64,000 nucleotides of DNA from an uncultured Haliea sp. Lineage in GTDB: Bacteria; Pseudomonadota; Gammaproteobacteria; Pseudomonadales; Halieaceae. This document shows, one piece after another, positions 40,465 through 49,814 of this stretch. Where the stretch lies: assembly GCA_947258585.1 (NCBI GenBank), contig CAMYIZ010000074.1:1-64000 (forward strand), written 5' to 3'. Below the pieces are notes generated by a model. It did no database searches. It was not told the origin of the DNA and saw only the letters and a list, made by a program, of their open reading frames with translations. How positions within the stretch are numbered: the first letter of the stretch is position 1; each line of letters starts with the position of its first letter. The position numbers and the translations under genes are program-made.

Positions 40465-41763
40465 TCAGCTCTTCAGCTGCTGCTGCAACTCGCCAATGCG
40501 GGTGCGCAGCCAGCCGGTTTCCCAGAAGTTCCCCGCGCCCGAGCGCTCCAGCAGCGCGTTGTGGCAGTCCAGGGCGAGCCTCAGGGCATCGTGGTGCCGG
40601 GGTTCGTGCGCCAGCGCTGCTTCGGCGAGCAGCTCCGCAGCTTCCGGGTCGCCACGCTCCAGGCGTTCGCGACCACGGGCCACCACCGCAGCCATCCCAG
40701 CCAGTTCAACCAGGTCTCCGTAGATAGCCGCCGGCTGCGTCGGATACAGCTCACTGGTCGCCTGGGCCTTGAACCAGCCCATGTAGGACTCCCAGAGCGT
40801 GCGCACCGCCCAGGCCACCCGGCCGTAGCCCTGTCCGACATAGAGTTCCTCGGGCAGCTGTACTTCGCGCATCAGGGTCCAGATATCCTTGCCCGCGTTC
40901 ATGCCTTCCAGGGTCGTGCGATGCACGTGGTCCACCGCCTGCTCCAGGCGGTCCAGGCACTGGCGGATCAGCTCGCTGCCGATGATCGGGTCGAAGCGGC
41001 CGGTGAGCAGCATGGCAGGCTCCAGGGCGCGCACCCGGCGCAGGGAATCCAGGTAGGGTTCCACAAACCGGTATTTGTCGCCGCGAATGGTGTTGAAGTT
41101 GGGAAAATGGGGAAACAGCGGGCCGAACATGTTGCCGCTGAACAGGATCCTGTGCTGCGGCAGCCAGATTGCGCAGCTGTCCAGGGTCTCTCCTCCCGGG
41201 ACCGCGTACAGCTCAATCTCCAGTCCGCCCAGCTCGATGCGGTAGTGGTCCTCGAACACCACGTCGGGCACGGGTACGTCCTGGGTAATTGCGCCGGGAT
41301 GCTGTGCAGCCAGTTTCGCGCTGGCTTCAAACGCGTCCCTGAACCAGATATAGGCCTGGCGTGTGCGCACATCGCGGATTCGCTCGTCATCGCGCTGGCA
41401 GATGCCGTTGTTGGCCTGGGCTATCAGCTGCGTTTCCGGTTCCCGGAACAGTTGTACGCCACCCACGTGATCCACGTGCCCCTGGGTAAGGACAATGTAG
41501 GGGGTGGGACCGGAGCAGACACTGTCGAAAGCCCGCTTGTGCACGGGTGCCTCGAAGCCCATACCGGTGTTGATGATGATACGTCCGGCGTCGGTCACCA
41601 GCATGTAGGCAGCGGAAAGGCCGGGGGACATCCAGATGAAGTCATTGATCCGGACAGGCTCTTCCCGGTGGGCCGGGCGGTTGGCGAAAAAGTCCGGGCG
41701 TTCCTGTACGAGCTGTCTGATCGGGTCCACGACCTTATCCTTATGATTAATTAATGAATGCAT
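40465..41763 (-). CDS. MBL-fold metallohydrolase (alkyl-sulfatase-like)
   Basis: VLTQGHVDHVGGVQLF metal motif; C-terminal alkylsulfatase-dimerisation-like helical region (ELYPTQPAAIYGDLVELAGMAAVVARGRERL...GDPEAAELLAEAAL). Confidence 0.88.
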   Translation of the reverse strand: MHSLINHKDKVVDPIRQLVQERPDFFANRPAHREEPVRINDFIWMSPGLSAAYMLVTDAGRIIINTGMGFEAPVHKRAFDSVCSGPTPYIVLTQGHVDHVGGVQLFREPETQLIAQANNGICQRDDERIRDVRTRQAYIWFRDAFEASAKLAAQHPGAITQDVPVPDVVFEDHYRIELGGLEIELYAVPGGETLDSCAIWLPQHRILFSGNMFGPLFPHFPNFNTIRGDKYRFVEPYLDSLRRVRALEPAMLLTGRFDPIIGSELIRQCLDRLEQAVDHVHRTTLEGMNAGKDIWTLMREVQLPEELYVGQGYGRVAWAVRTLWESYMGWFKAQATSELYPTQPAAIYGDLVELAGMAAVVARGRERLERGDPEAAELLAEAALAHEPRHHDALRLALDCHNALLERSGAGNFWETGWLRTRIGELQQQLKS

Positions 41764-41824
41764 ATTAAAACCAGCTTGCAGCTTATGCCAATAAAAATAT
41801 ACTGTCCCCTTGTATATATTGATT

Positions 41825-41844
41825 ATTGATTACTAGTAGTTAAT
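41825..41844. promoter_or_regulatory. imperfect palindrome in divergent AT-rich intergenic region (candidate operator)
   Basis: attgaTTACTAGTAgttaat with perfect core TACTAGTA between the divergent 40465..41763(-) and 41922..42401(+) genes. Confidence 0.35.
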
Positions 41845-41921
41845 GGCAGTGCATTATTGCTGTCGGGCGCAGCGGCCTCGCTGGGAGATCGTGGAGCCCC
41901 CCGTCACAAGAGGTAGTCGTC

Positions 41922-42401
41922 ATGACCCAGGACCCACAATTGCAGCAGCTGGACCTGCCGCCCATCGACCAGATCGGTTTTGTGGTTAACGATCTCGATG
42001 CGTGGGTGCAACAGTTCGGCCCGGTGTTCGGCCCGTTTACGTTTATGGACGGCTCGGTGAACGGCGCCGAGTTCCGCGGCCGCAACGAGGACGTGAAGCT
42101 CAGGATCGCCTTCGGCCGCAGCGGCGACGTCGAGATTGAGTTGATTGAGTGGCTGGAGGGCACCAGTCCCCACAGCGAGTTCGTCCAGTCCGGTCGTGAG
42201 GGGATGCATCACCTGCGCTACCGGGTGGCGGATACCGATGCCTGGATCAAACAGCTCGCGACCGTGGGATACACCCCTTTTTGGTACAAGCGCTGGAACG
42301 CCGACACCGTGTTCGCCTACCTGGAGAATCCGGAATTTCCGCTCTGTCTTGAACTGTTGCAGATGCCGGAGGCGGGGGCGGGTGCCCCCACCGTGGATTA
42401 G
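41922..42401 (+). CDS. VOC family (glyoxalase/bleomycin-resistance fold) protein
   Basis: LPPIDQIGFVVNDLDAWVQQFGPVFGPF...MHHLRYRVADTDAWIKQL. Confidence 0.88.
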   Translation: MTQDPQLQQLDLPPIDQIGFVVNDLDAWVQQFGPVFGPFTFMDGSVNGAEFRGRNEDVKLRIAFGRSGDVEIELIEWLEGTSPHSEFVQSGREGMHHLRYRVADTDAWIKQLATVGYTPFWYKRWNADTVFAYLENPEFPLCLELLQMPEAGAGAPTVD

Positions 42402-43738
42402 ACAGGCCTTCTGCCGCGCACTCTGGCGAAGGCGGCCAGGCTCATCAGCAGCGCCAGGCCGGCCAGCGCCAGGCTGCTCATGGTCGGGATACCCGGGGGA
42501 GGGAACGCGATCCCTACCGGGTCAGAGATATTGCCGTCGGCAACGCCGTCTGCATCGAAGGGGCCGCCGTCCTCGAGCCTGTAGCTCAGAATCGACCCGT
42601 TGATCGTGGCTCCGGTCAACGGTACCCAGCTCTCGCCGATCTTGTAAGCCACGGCTTTCCGTGGTGGCGCTGCGCCCAGATCGATAGTCACCGTGACAGT
42701 TTCGCCGATGTCGCAGCCGCTCAAGCTGAACGATGCCGCAGTGGCATACGCCAGCACGCCTTCGGGTGGCGCGGGCAGGGACGCCGCGGCTACCGCGCTG
42801 CCTGATACCAGTGTGCAGCTTGAGGCGGCCGTATCGGGAACAATACCGATCACGATACCATCTGCCGGCAATGACTCCCTGGCATTGGGGAAGGGGTCAT
42901 CGATATTGGCTACGCCATCGCCGTCCTGGTCGGCCTGCTCAAGGCTTTCCATTACCGCCGTCAGCGCAGCCAGCTGGGTGCGCAGGCCATCGAGTTCAGC
43001 CTGTTTGTCGGCCAGTGTCGACAGGCCATTGACCTGGCCCACGGTCAGCACGTCCGTAGCAGCCTGCCCGTCGGCGACATGTTTGATTTGGCGCTCGGCG
43101 CCTGTGTCGCCCACGGAAACATGGCCAGCTTTGCGCACACTGCCGTAGCCGACGGTGACAGCTCCCTCGGCTTCCATGGTGAGCAGGGCGCGGCGGGTGT
43201 AATCTTCACGCGGCAGACAGGCATAGGAATCGTCCGGCCCTGTCGCGTCGGGGTTTAGTCCCGGTACGAGAACGACCTCGCCGGGCGGATGTACCCCGTC
43301 CCGTGGTGGTTCTTGACCGGGGAAGTTAAGGTCAAAGGGCTCGGAGCAATCGTAGCGCGGCTCGGTGCCATCGCTGATCAGTACATTGTCTTTGGTCAGT
43401 GACTTCAATTCGAGGCGAAAGTACGATGCCCCATAGTTGAAGGGCGAGTTTGCCCGGAGGTTCCAGACCTTTCCCAATTCGTCCGGCGCCGATTCCTGAA
43501 AGAAGAGAATGCGAAGATTGTTCTCCCGCAGGCTGAACAAGTCCTCCGGGAGGGCAAGGACATCCGCTGTTGGGCAATCGAACCCGACGCAGGCAGGTCC
43601 CTGCACCAGCACATCGTCATTGATGATCGCGGCACCTGCCGTCAGGGAAGTCAGGAGTCCCAGTGCCGTCGCCAGGGCGTGAGTGGGTTTCCGCAGGCTC
43701 CACCTGCGTCGGGGCGGGGTCAGTAGAGAGGCCATCAC
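42398..43738 (-). CDS. secreted protein with YadA-neck-like motif, coiled coil, TSP3-like calcium motif and IPTL-CTERM sorting signal
   Basis: HVSVGDTGAERQIKHVADGQAATDVLTVGQVNGL; DQDGDGVANIDDPFPNARES; C-terminal GIPTMSSLALAGLALLMSLAAFARVRGRRPV. Confidence 0.75.
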   Translation of the reverse strand: MMASLLTPPRRRWSLRKPTHALATALGLLTSLTAGAAIINDDVLVQGPACVGFDCPTADVLALPEDLFSLRENNLRILFFQESAPDELGKVWNLRANSPFNYGASYFRLELKSLTKDNVLISDGTEPRYDCSEPFDLNFPGQEPPRDGVHPPGEVVLVPGLNPDATGPDDSYACLPREDYTRRALLTMEAEGAVTVGYGSVRKAGHVSVGDTGAERQIKHVADGQAATDVLTVGQVNGLSTLADKQAELDGLRTQLAALTAVMESLEQADQDGDGVANIDDPFPNARESLPADGIVIGIVPDTAASSCTLVSGSAVAAASLPAPPEGVLAYATAASFSLSGCDIGETVTVTIDLGAAPPRKAVAYKIGESWVPLTGATINGSILSYRLEDGGPFDADGVADGNISDPVGIAFPPPGIPTMSSLALAGLALLMSLAAFARVRGRRPV

Positions 43739-44439
43739 TCGAGGCCCAGCAGCGTGACAAATCCATCCAGTCGGGTGCTGAGAGCGCTGATCTCGGACTG
43801 CAACAGCACAATTTCATCATCGAGCGCAGCCTTGTCAGCGGCCAGCTGAGCGGCGAAATCGCTGGCTATGCGGGCCTCGGCGGCACTGAGTTGGGCAACG
43901 GTGGCAGCATCGGTGTCTGCGATACCGTCGGCGACGTGCGCCACTCGGCGCTCAGCGCCAGAGGAGCCCACGGACACCGCGCCATCGACCGGCGTGGAGC
44001 CGACGCCCAGGCTTACCGCCCCACCGGCGTCAGGGTCGAGGATGAGTGCATCCCGGCCACCGGTCTCGTCCCGGATCAGGAAACGCGTCGGGCCGGGAAC
44101 GCCATCGTCGGTGATGCCGAGGCTCCAGTCGTTGGTGGGAAATGACGCGGAGTTACTGGTATCGATCAGTTTGATAAGCGGGTTGTCTGCTCTCAGGCGC
44201 AGCGTGTCGAAGTCGAAGTCTTCCGGATCCGTGCAGGCGGCTCCGACACACAGGCTGCCTTTTACGGACAGGTCGCTGTTGATGGTATCGGCGCTAGGCG
44301 CAGTACTCATGGCCGACAGTAACACGCCGGCAACCCAGAACGGAGTTCGCATATTCTTCCCCAAGTGTGATCGCAAGTCTTTTCGGTTTGGGTTGTTGCC
44401 GGACTTGGCGGTCCTTCCGATGGCCGTAGCCGGCAGCAA
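43735..44439 (-). CDS. secreted protein with YadA-neck-like motif and C-terminal coiled coil (paralogous to downstream gene)
   Basis: AVSVGSSGAERRVAHVADGIADTDAATVAQLSAAEARI...; GTG/ATG start of the next gene overlaps its stop. Confidence 0.7.
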   Translation of the reverse strand: MLPATAIGRTAKSGNNPNRKDLRSHLGKNMRTPFWVAGVLLSAMSTAPSADTINSDLSVKGSLCVGAACTDPEDFDFDTLRLRADNPLIKLIDTSNSASFPTNDWSLGITDDGVPGPTRFLIRDETGGRDALILDPDAGGAVSLGVGSTPVDGAVSVGSSGAERRVAHVADGIADTDAATVAQLSAAEARIASDFAAQLAADKAALDDEIVLLQSEISALSTRLDGFVTLLGLE

Positions 44440-44603
44440 GCTGATGGCAATCCGGAATCGCCAGCCGATCGAACCTACAGGGTTTTATGGTTTGCGTCCA
44501 GCATGTGGTGTTGGACTGGGGGCTTTACCCGGCGCCCTGGCGAAGAGGATCATGGGCTGGGGTTGTGGGGACTCATCACAGATCATGGAGAGTCCAACAC
44601 TTG

Positions 44604-44942
44604 TTACCTGTCTAAAGTGAAACCCAGGTTCTTGAGCTGGTTCTCTGAAACAGGTCGTGCAATGTTCTGCAGGACCTCAAAGACCTGCTCTCGCTCCTGC
44701 AGATCGCGTTGATACAGCCATCTGTAGTTCTCTCCGGCATCGATGATGATTCTGCAATAATCTTCATCGCCAACCAGCTCGGCGTTGTAGGTGTCGACGT
44801 AGACCCAGAGCTGGTTATCGAAAAAATAGTGCGGCCAGCTTTCGTCGGCTCGCCAGAATTCGTCCACGTAGACAAAATCGCGCGGCCTCTTGCCTGCCCC
44901 CCTGATTTTGGAGGCAGCTTTCAGACCGTCCTGTTCATGCAT
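44604..44942 (-). CDS. hypothetical protein
   Basis: 112 aa MHEQDGLKAASKIRGAGKRPRDFVYVDEFWRADESWPHYFFDN...; stop-free and operonic with the next ORF. Confidence 0.55.
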   Translation of the reverse strand: MHEQDGLKAASKIRGAGKRPRDFVYVDEFWRADESWPHYFFDNQLWVYVDTYNAELVGDEDYCRIIIDAGENYRWLYQRDLQEREQVFEVLQNIARPVSENQLKNLGFTLDR

Positions 44943-45165
44943 TGAGGCGTATCACCATCGAAACCACAAAAAACAGCGTGAAACAGCACACTACCGTCAG
45001 CACGAAGCCGACCACGATAAAATCCTTCGCCTTGCCGGAGTTAAAGTCTCGCGCGCGGTTCCTGGAGCTTTGTACGCCAAAGAATGATGCGAGGACGCTG
45101 CCCAGCACTTGCCAGAGTGTCAGTTCGTCATTTTTTTGGCGTGCAAGCATTGTGAGTCTACTCAT
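44935..45165 (-). CDS. DUF2970-like membrane protein
   Basis: MSRLTMLARQKNDELTLWQVLGSVLASFFGVQSSRNRARDFNSGKAKDFIVVGFVLTVVCCFTLFFVVSMVIRL. Confidence 0.7.
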   Translation of the reverse strand: MSRLTMLARQKNDELTLWQVLGSVLASFFGVQSSRNRARDFNSGKAKDFIVVGFVLTVVCCFTLFFVVSMVIRLNA

Positions 45166-45297
45166 CCCGTCGTTTTCTTCAGTTCCATAGCGCCCGGCCT
45201 GCCGGGAAACTTGAGGGGCAGGATACTCCCGAGAGCGGTATAGTGTCAGGGACAGTAAAACTATAATTAATAGACACAGTTGTGTACTCTGGCGGGC

Positions 45298-46713
45298 ATG
45301 TTGATGGAATCTGAGTATCTTTACCAGCGGCTGGAAAGGTGGCTTGTTGACGGTATTGAACAGCAACGCTGGGCGCTTGGCGACCGCTTGCCCTCGATCA
45401 GGACCCTGTGCCGGGAGCAGCAACTTTCCCGCGCCACGGTCCAGCACGCCCTGCAGCGCCTGGAAGCTCAAGGTCTGGTGGAGAGTCGACCCAAGGTGGG
45501 CTACTTTGTCGCGTTGCCCCCAAAGAGCGAGGCTCAGCCGGCCAGCCGCGCCCTGATTTCTGCGCCGCGTTTGGTTACCGTCAGTGATGTATTGCAGGAC
45601 ATTATGCGAAGGAGCGGGGCCTTTGACCTGCTGCCGGGCTTACACACAGGCGAGTTGTCCCCCGGCATCATGTCGCTTAACCGTGCAATTGGAAGGTCAC
45701 TGCGTCGCCAGCGCGGGGAGGACTACCAGTATTACGACGAGCCGGCAGGAGATCTCAGCCTGCGTGAGCAACTGGCCCTGCACAATGCACGGCGCGGTTG
45801 GCACCCCGGCCCGGATCAGCTGTGTATCACCTCCGGCTGTCAGCACGCATTGTTCCTCGCGCTGCTCGCATGCTGTGACAAAGGCGATGTGGTTGCTGTC
45901 GAGTCGCCGGGGTTTTACGGCGTTCTGCAGCTATTGGAGCAGCTCGGTCTCAGGGTTGTTGAGGTGCCCACGTCGATCCTGACTGGCATGGATGTCGATG
46001 CCCTGGAGGAGGTACTCAAACGCTGGAAAATACGTGCCTGCGTCCTGTCGCCGTCTTTCGCGACGCCGGGTGGAGCCTTGATGCCCGATGCAGCCAAACT
46101 GCGGATCCTGGCGCTTGCCGATCAATATGACCTTGCGGTCATTGAGGACGATATCTATGCGGACACGGCGCATGGGGCCACGCCGGATCCACTCAAGGCA
46201 CTGGACACGCAAAGTCGGGTCATTCTCTGCAGCTCGTTTTCCAAATCCCTGTCCCGCGATATCAGGCTGGGCTGGATCTCTGGCGCGCGCTGGCACGCGC
46301 GAATCCTGCAATTAAAGCTCGTGACCCAGCTGGCGACCAGTCGCTATCTCCAGAGAGGTGTCGCCGAGTTCATGAGTGATGGCGGCTTTGCGGCACACTT
46401 GCGGAGGCAGCGCAGCCTGCTGCGGGAGCGGCGTGACTGCCTGCTCTCCGCTTTGCGCAAGTGGCCGGGCGAGGTGCGCGTCAGCTGCCCCAATGGGGGC
46501 TTGACGGTATGGGTGGAACTCGCTGCCACTGTCGACGCAATGGCGGCCTATACCGAGGCCCTGGCGAACGGAATCGTGATCACCCCCGGGCCGCTATTCT
46601 CAGTTACGGGACAGTTTACCAACTGCCTGCGTATCAGCTATGAGCACCCCTGGAACGCGGCCAGGCTGAATGCGCTCAAGAGCCTGCCCGCGATTCTGTA
46701 TCCTGAGGGCTGA
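45298..46713 (+). CDS. MocR-type PLP-dependent GntR-family regulator
   Basis: N-terminal GntR HTH (LPSIRTLCREQQLSRATVQHALQRLEAQGLVESRPKVGYFV) plus aminotransferase domain with SSFSKSLSRDIRLGWI. Confidence 0.93.
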   Translation: MLMESEYLYQRLERWLVDGIEQQRWALGDRLPSIRTLCREQQLSRATVQHALQRLEAQGLVESRPKVGYFVALPPKSEAQPASRALISAPRLVTVSDVLQDIMRRSGAFDLLPGLHTGELSPGIMSLNRAIGRSLRRQRGEDYQYYDEPAGDLSLREQLALHNARRGWHPGPDQLCITSGCQHALFLALLACCDKGDVVAVESPGFYGVLQLLEQLGLRVVEVPTSILTGMDVDALEEVLKRWKIRACVLSPSFATPGGALMPDAAKLRILALADQYDLAVIEDDIYADTAHGATPDPLKALDTQSRVILCSSFSKSLSRDIRLGWISGARWHARILQLKLVTQLATSRYLQRGVAEFMSDGGFAAHLRRQRSLLRERRDCLLSALRKWPGEVRVSCPNGGLTVWVELAATVDAMAAYTEALANGIVITPGPLFSVTGQFTNCLRISYEHPWNAARLNALKSLPAILYPEG

Positions 46714-46756
46714 GCCACAATGTTTGGTGCCGGAGGCCAAGCTGCTGGAGAGTGCA

Positions 46757-46945
46757 ATGCCCAAGATAGCGAAGGAACTGACAGACGCCGCCCCAACTGT
46801 TAGCCCCAAGCATGAAACTGCCAGTCGGGTTCGCCTGCACACGGAGCGCGTTTTGGACTTCGCCGGGGTTAAGGGGCTGATCCAACTCAGTGCTCACCCG
46901 GGAGACCTGGGGAGGGCTGACACCAATTGCTGCTGTTGTTCATGA
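46757..46945 (+). pseudogene. P4-type tyrosine integrase remnant, N-terminal piece with internal deletion
   Basis: MPKIAKELTDAAPTVSPKHETASRVRLHTERVLDFAGVKGL matches the N-terminus and then the ETASRVRGRIE.VLDWA..RG block of P4-type integrases. Confidence 0.65.
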
Positions 46946-47050
46946 TGTTGGACGCGCTGGGATCCGGCTGCCACCGCCGCGGGCAGCCCCTTCCCCCGCT
47001 CACGCGGCGATGTCATCATGCTCACCGACCAATAAAAAGGGATAGTCGCC

Positions 47051-48874
47051 GTGAACATCACACCGGCCTTCAACCCTGAACGGCCAAGCGACAGCGAACA
47101 GCGGGTGCTGGATGCGATCGCGGACCGCGATGTCGCCGATTTCACGGCAGAACCCGCCGCGGCCCGCCGACTGCACGGCGCGTTCATCGAGGCGTTGATC
47201 AGCGGTTCGCAGCCGGGGATACCACAACTTTGCTGCCCGCTTCGCCTGCGCGGTGCTGAAATTATAGGGCCGATCCGGGCGCTGCCAGCGGCGGGCAACG
47301 GGGTGGCGATGACCCTGCTGTTTCGTGAATGCTGCTTCGACTCACCGGTCGACTTCAGCGGCGGGGATTTCCTCTCGCTGCGGCTGGTGCACTGCACGCT
47401 GCCGGCTCTGATAGGCATCAGCCTCACCACCCGGGCCGATCTCGACCTGTCCGGCTCGCAGTTTTCCGGCGTGACGGACTACCTCTCCGACCTGGGTGAG
47501 GTGGGTGATTGCGCGGTGTACCTCAGTCACGCCCATATTGGCGGGCGCCTGCTCCTCTCCGCCGGCCCACAGGGGCGCTTTCAGGCCACGGGGAGCGTTC
47601 GTCTGGACGGTGCCCGCATCGACGCCGGGGTGAACTTGAGTGGCGCGTTGCTGCAGGTGGATGGGCAGCCCGCCCTCAGCGCACGATCAGCTACTGTGGG
47701 TGGTAATGTCGACTTGTTGCCCGGCGAGGGGTACCGTTGCGAGGTGCACGGCGAAGTGGCATTGGTCGCGGCGGAGATCACCGGCGACCTGAACTGCGGC
47801 TCCGCGCGCCTGGTCAATCCCGGCGGGCGCACCTTGCATTGCGAGGACCTGGTCGTTGAATCGGTGTTCCTGACGCGCGATTTGCCGGACCTGCCGTTTG
47901 AATCCCACGGCCGCATCAACTTTCTCACTGCCGTGGTCGGCGGCGGTCTGTTTGTGACCAATGCACGACTCAGCCCCGGGCCGGACTATTCGGGCTTGTT
48001 GGGCCGCGGGGGAATGGTGGCGCTCAACGCGCAGCAGATCCGCATCTCGAATTCGCTGGTCCTTTACAACGTCGGCGCGCCGGAAGCAGACGGCGTATTC
48101 CGGCAGGATGTGACTACCCCGGTAGAGGGCTGGTTCCTGCTGGCCGGCGCACAGATGAATGCCCTGATCGATAGCGTGGACTCTGGCTGGCCAGCGCCTG
48201 GCTATATTGACCTCGACGGCGCCTCCTACCAGCGGATCCGACACCTCGATCAGGGCGAGTTGGTGAGCAAGCGAGTTGCGTGGCTAAGGCGCCAGTTTTG
48301 CGCTGGTCGTCCCGGGGCCTCCAGCTACCGCCCCCAGCCCTACGAGCAGCTGACCCGCGTGCTGCGCAACAGCGGCCTGTCGCGCGAGGCGGATGCCATC
48401 GCCGTAGAAAAGATCCGCATGCGGCTTGCGGCCCGGGTCGACCGACCCTGGCTGCGGCTGTTCCCCCAGCTGCTCATGCTGGTCAGTCATCACGGCTACT
48501 CCACCAGTCGCGCAGTGCTGTCCTTTCTGCTTTTCGTGCTGTTCGGTGCAGCCATGTATACGGGGGCCGTTACTGCCTTCGACCAGACGTTTTTTCCCTT
48601 CGAGCAAGCTCCCGAGCCCACAACCTATGTACTGCCATTCGGGCTCGGGACAAAGGCCGTCCCCCTGGGGTGTCCCGGACTCGATACCCTGCACTATGCG
48701 CTGGATTTCGCTCTGCCGGTGATTCACCTCGGCCAGGACGACTTCTGCCGTTTCGTGCCAGACGGTCCCGCGCGCTGGCTGTGGTTGACGTTGCACAGTC
48801 TCTTCGGCCTGTTCGGCGCTGCGCTATCGGCAGTTGTGGTGCTCACACTGACAGGGCTTCTCAGGCGTGATTGA
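47051..48874 (+). CDS. beta-helix/pentapeptide-like repeat protein with C-terminal transmembrane segments
   Basis: 607 aa; repeated LDLSG.QFSG / VRLDGARIDAGVNLSGALL / GEVALVAAEITGDLNCGSARL units; C-terminal hydrophobic helices. Confidence 0.7.
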   Translation: MNITPAFNPERPSDSEQRVLDAIADRDVADFTAEPAAARRLHGAFIEALISGSQPGIPQLCCPLRLRGAEIIGPIRALPAAGNGVAMTLLFRECCFDSPVDFSGGDFLSLRLVHCTLPALIGISLTTRADLDLSGSQFSGVTDYLSDLGEVGDCAVYLSHAHIGGRLLLSAGPQGRFQATGSVRLDGARIDAGVNLSGALLQVDGQPALSARSATVGGNVDLLPGEGYRCEVHGEVALVAAEITGDLNCGSARLVNPGGRTLHCEDLVVESVFLTRDLPDLPFESHGRINFLTAVVGGGLFVTNARLSPGPDYSGLLGRGGMVALNAQQIRISNSLVLYNVGAPEADGVFRQDVTTPVEGWFLLAGAQMNALIDSVDSGWPAPGYIDLDGASYQRIRHLDQGELVSKRVAWLRRQFCAGRPGASSYRPQPYEQLTRVLRNSGLSREADAIAVEKIRMRLAARVDRPWLRLFPQLLMLVSHHGYSTSRAVLSFLLFVLFGAAMYTGAVTAFDQTFFPFEQAPEPTTYVLPFGLGTKAVPLGCPGLDTLHYALDFALPVIHLGQDDFCRFVPDGPARWLWLTLHSLFGLFGAALSAVVVLTLTGLLRRD

Positions 48875-48889
48875 ACGACTGAGTGATCC

Positions 48890-49123
48890 ATGAAAAAAGC
48901 CCCGTGCGATCCTGGATTTCTCGGCGGTACTCAGCAAAGTGAAGAGAACGACTGGGATGAGATCGACCTGCAAGCGCAGCTGTGGACCATCCCGGGCGAG
49001 CGGGTGAAGGGTGGCGAAACCCACAAGGTGTCATTGACCTCTGCGGCCGTAAAGCTGCTGGGATCCCAACCCCGTTTAAGTAAATACGTGTTTCCTGGCC
49101 CCCGCGCCGCGGGGCGGAAGTGA
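48890..49123 (+). pseudogene. P4-type tyrosine integrase remnant, catalytic-domain piece
   Basis: NDWDEIDLQAQLWTIPGERVKGGETHKVSLTSAAVKLLGSQPRLSKYVFPGPRAAGRK matches the (R)WDEIDL..LWTIP..RMK.G..H.VPLS..A..LL.....YVFP block; lacks HxxR/Y. Confidence 0.75.
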
Positions 49124-49319
49124 TGGATAGTGTGCAGACAATCTCATTCAATAGCACCAACTGGCTACCGGTTGGGACCCCGATTCTTGAGGTCATGATA
49201 CATGGTAGATCTCCGGTTTGGCGCTAGGCTGGGATGCTGCCGCTGTTCTGGTATTCTGCGGCTGTGGAGGATGCACCAGCTCCCTGCTCGCGGCGGGGGA
49301 ATCATGGAGAGCAAGACCG

Positions 49320-49766
49320 ATGACCGACCTCGAACGCCTGATTATTGTGAATGCGATACAGCAGCTCAAGGCGCGCTATTTTCGCACTTTGGACAGCAAG
49401 GACTGGTCCGCTTACGAGGCGGTGTTCGCGCCGGATCTGGTAGCGGACATGCGCGACGCTAGCGGCCAGCGGGACGAATCCCAGCTCATCCGCGGCGCGG
49501 CTGTCTATGTTGCCAACCTCGCCCCTGTCCTGCAGGAAGTGACGACCGTGCACCACGGCCATTCTCCGGAGATTGAGGTACTCTCGCCCTCGGAGGCAAC
49601 GGGTGTCTGGGCCATGGAGGACAAGCTTTGGGCCGGTGAGGATTCCAGACTGCCGTTCCGTTACCTTCACGGCTATGGCCACTACCATGAGCGTTACCGG
49701 CTCTGGCAGGGGGAGTGGAGGATCAGCGAAATCCGCCTCTCGCGCCTGCGCGTGGAAAGCAGCTGA
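49320..49766 (+). CDS. nuclear transport factor 2 (SnoaL-like) family protein
   Basis: MTDLERLIIVNAIQQLKARYFRTLDSKDWSAYEAVFAPDLVADM...VHHGHSPEIEVLSP. Confidence 0.85.
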   Translation: MTDLERLIIVNAIQQLKARYFRTLDSKDWSAYEAVFAPDLVADMRDASGQRDESQLIRGAAVYVANLAPVLQEVTTVHHGHSPEIEVLSPSEATGVWAMEDKLWAGEDSRLPFRYLHGYGHYHERYRLWQGEWRISEIRLSRLRVESS

Positions 49767-49814
49767 GAGGTATCGGCACTCCCCCGCCTCCAGAGCTCAC
49801 TGAAGGGAAGGCAA

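Noticed and set aside
40561-41754. 397-aa plus-strand ORF
   Set aside because: Antisense to the MBL-fold hydrolase; shadow ORF
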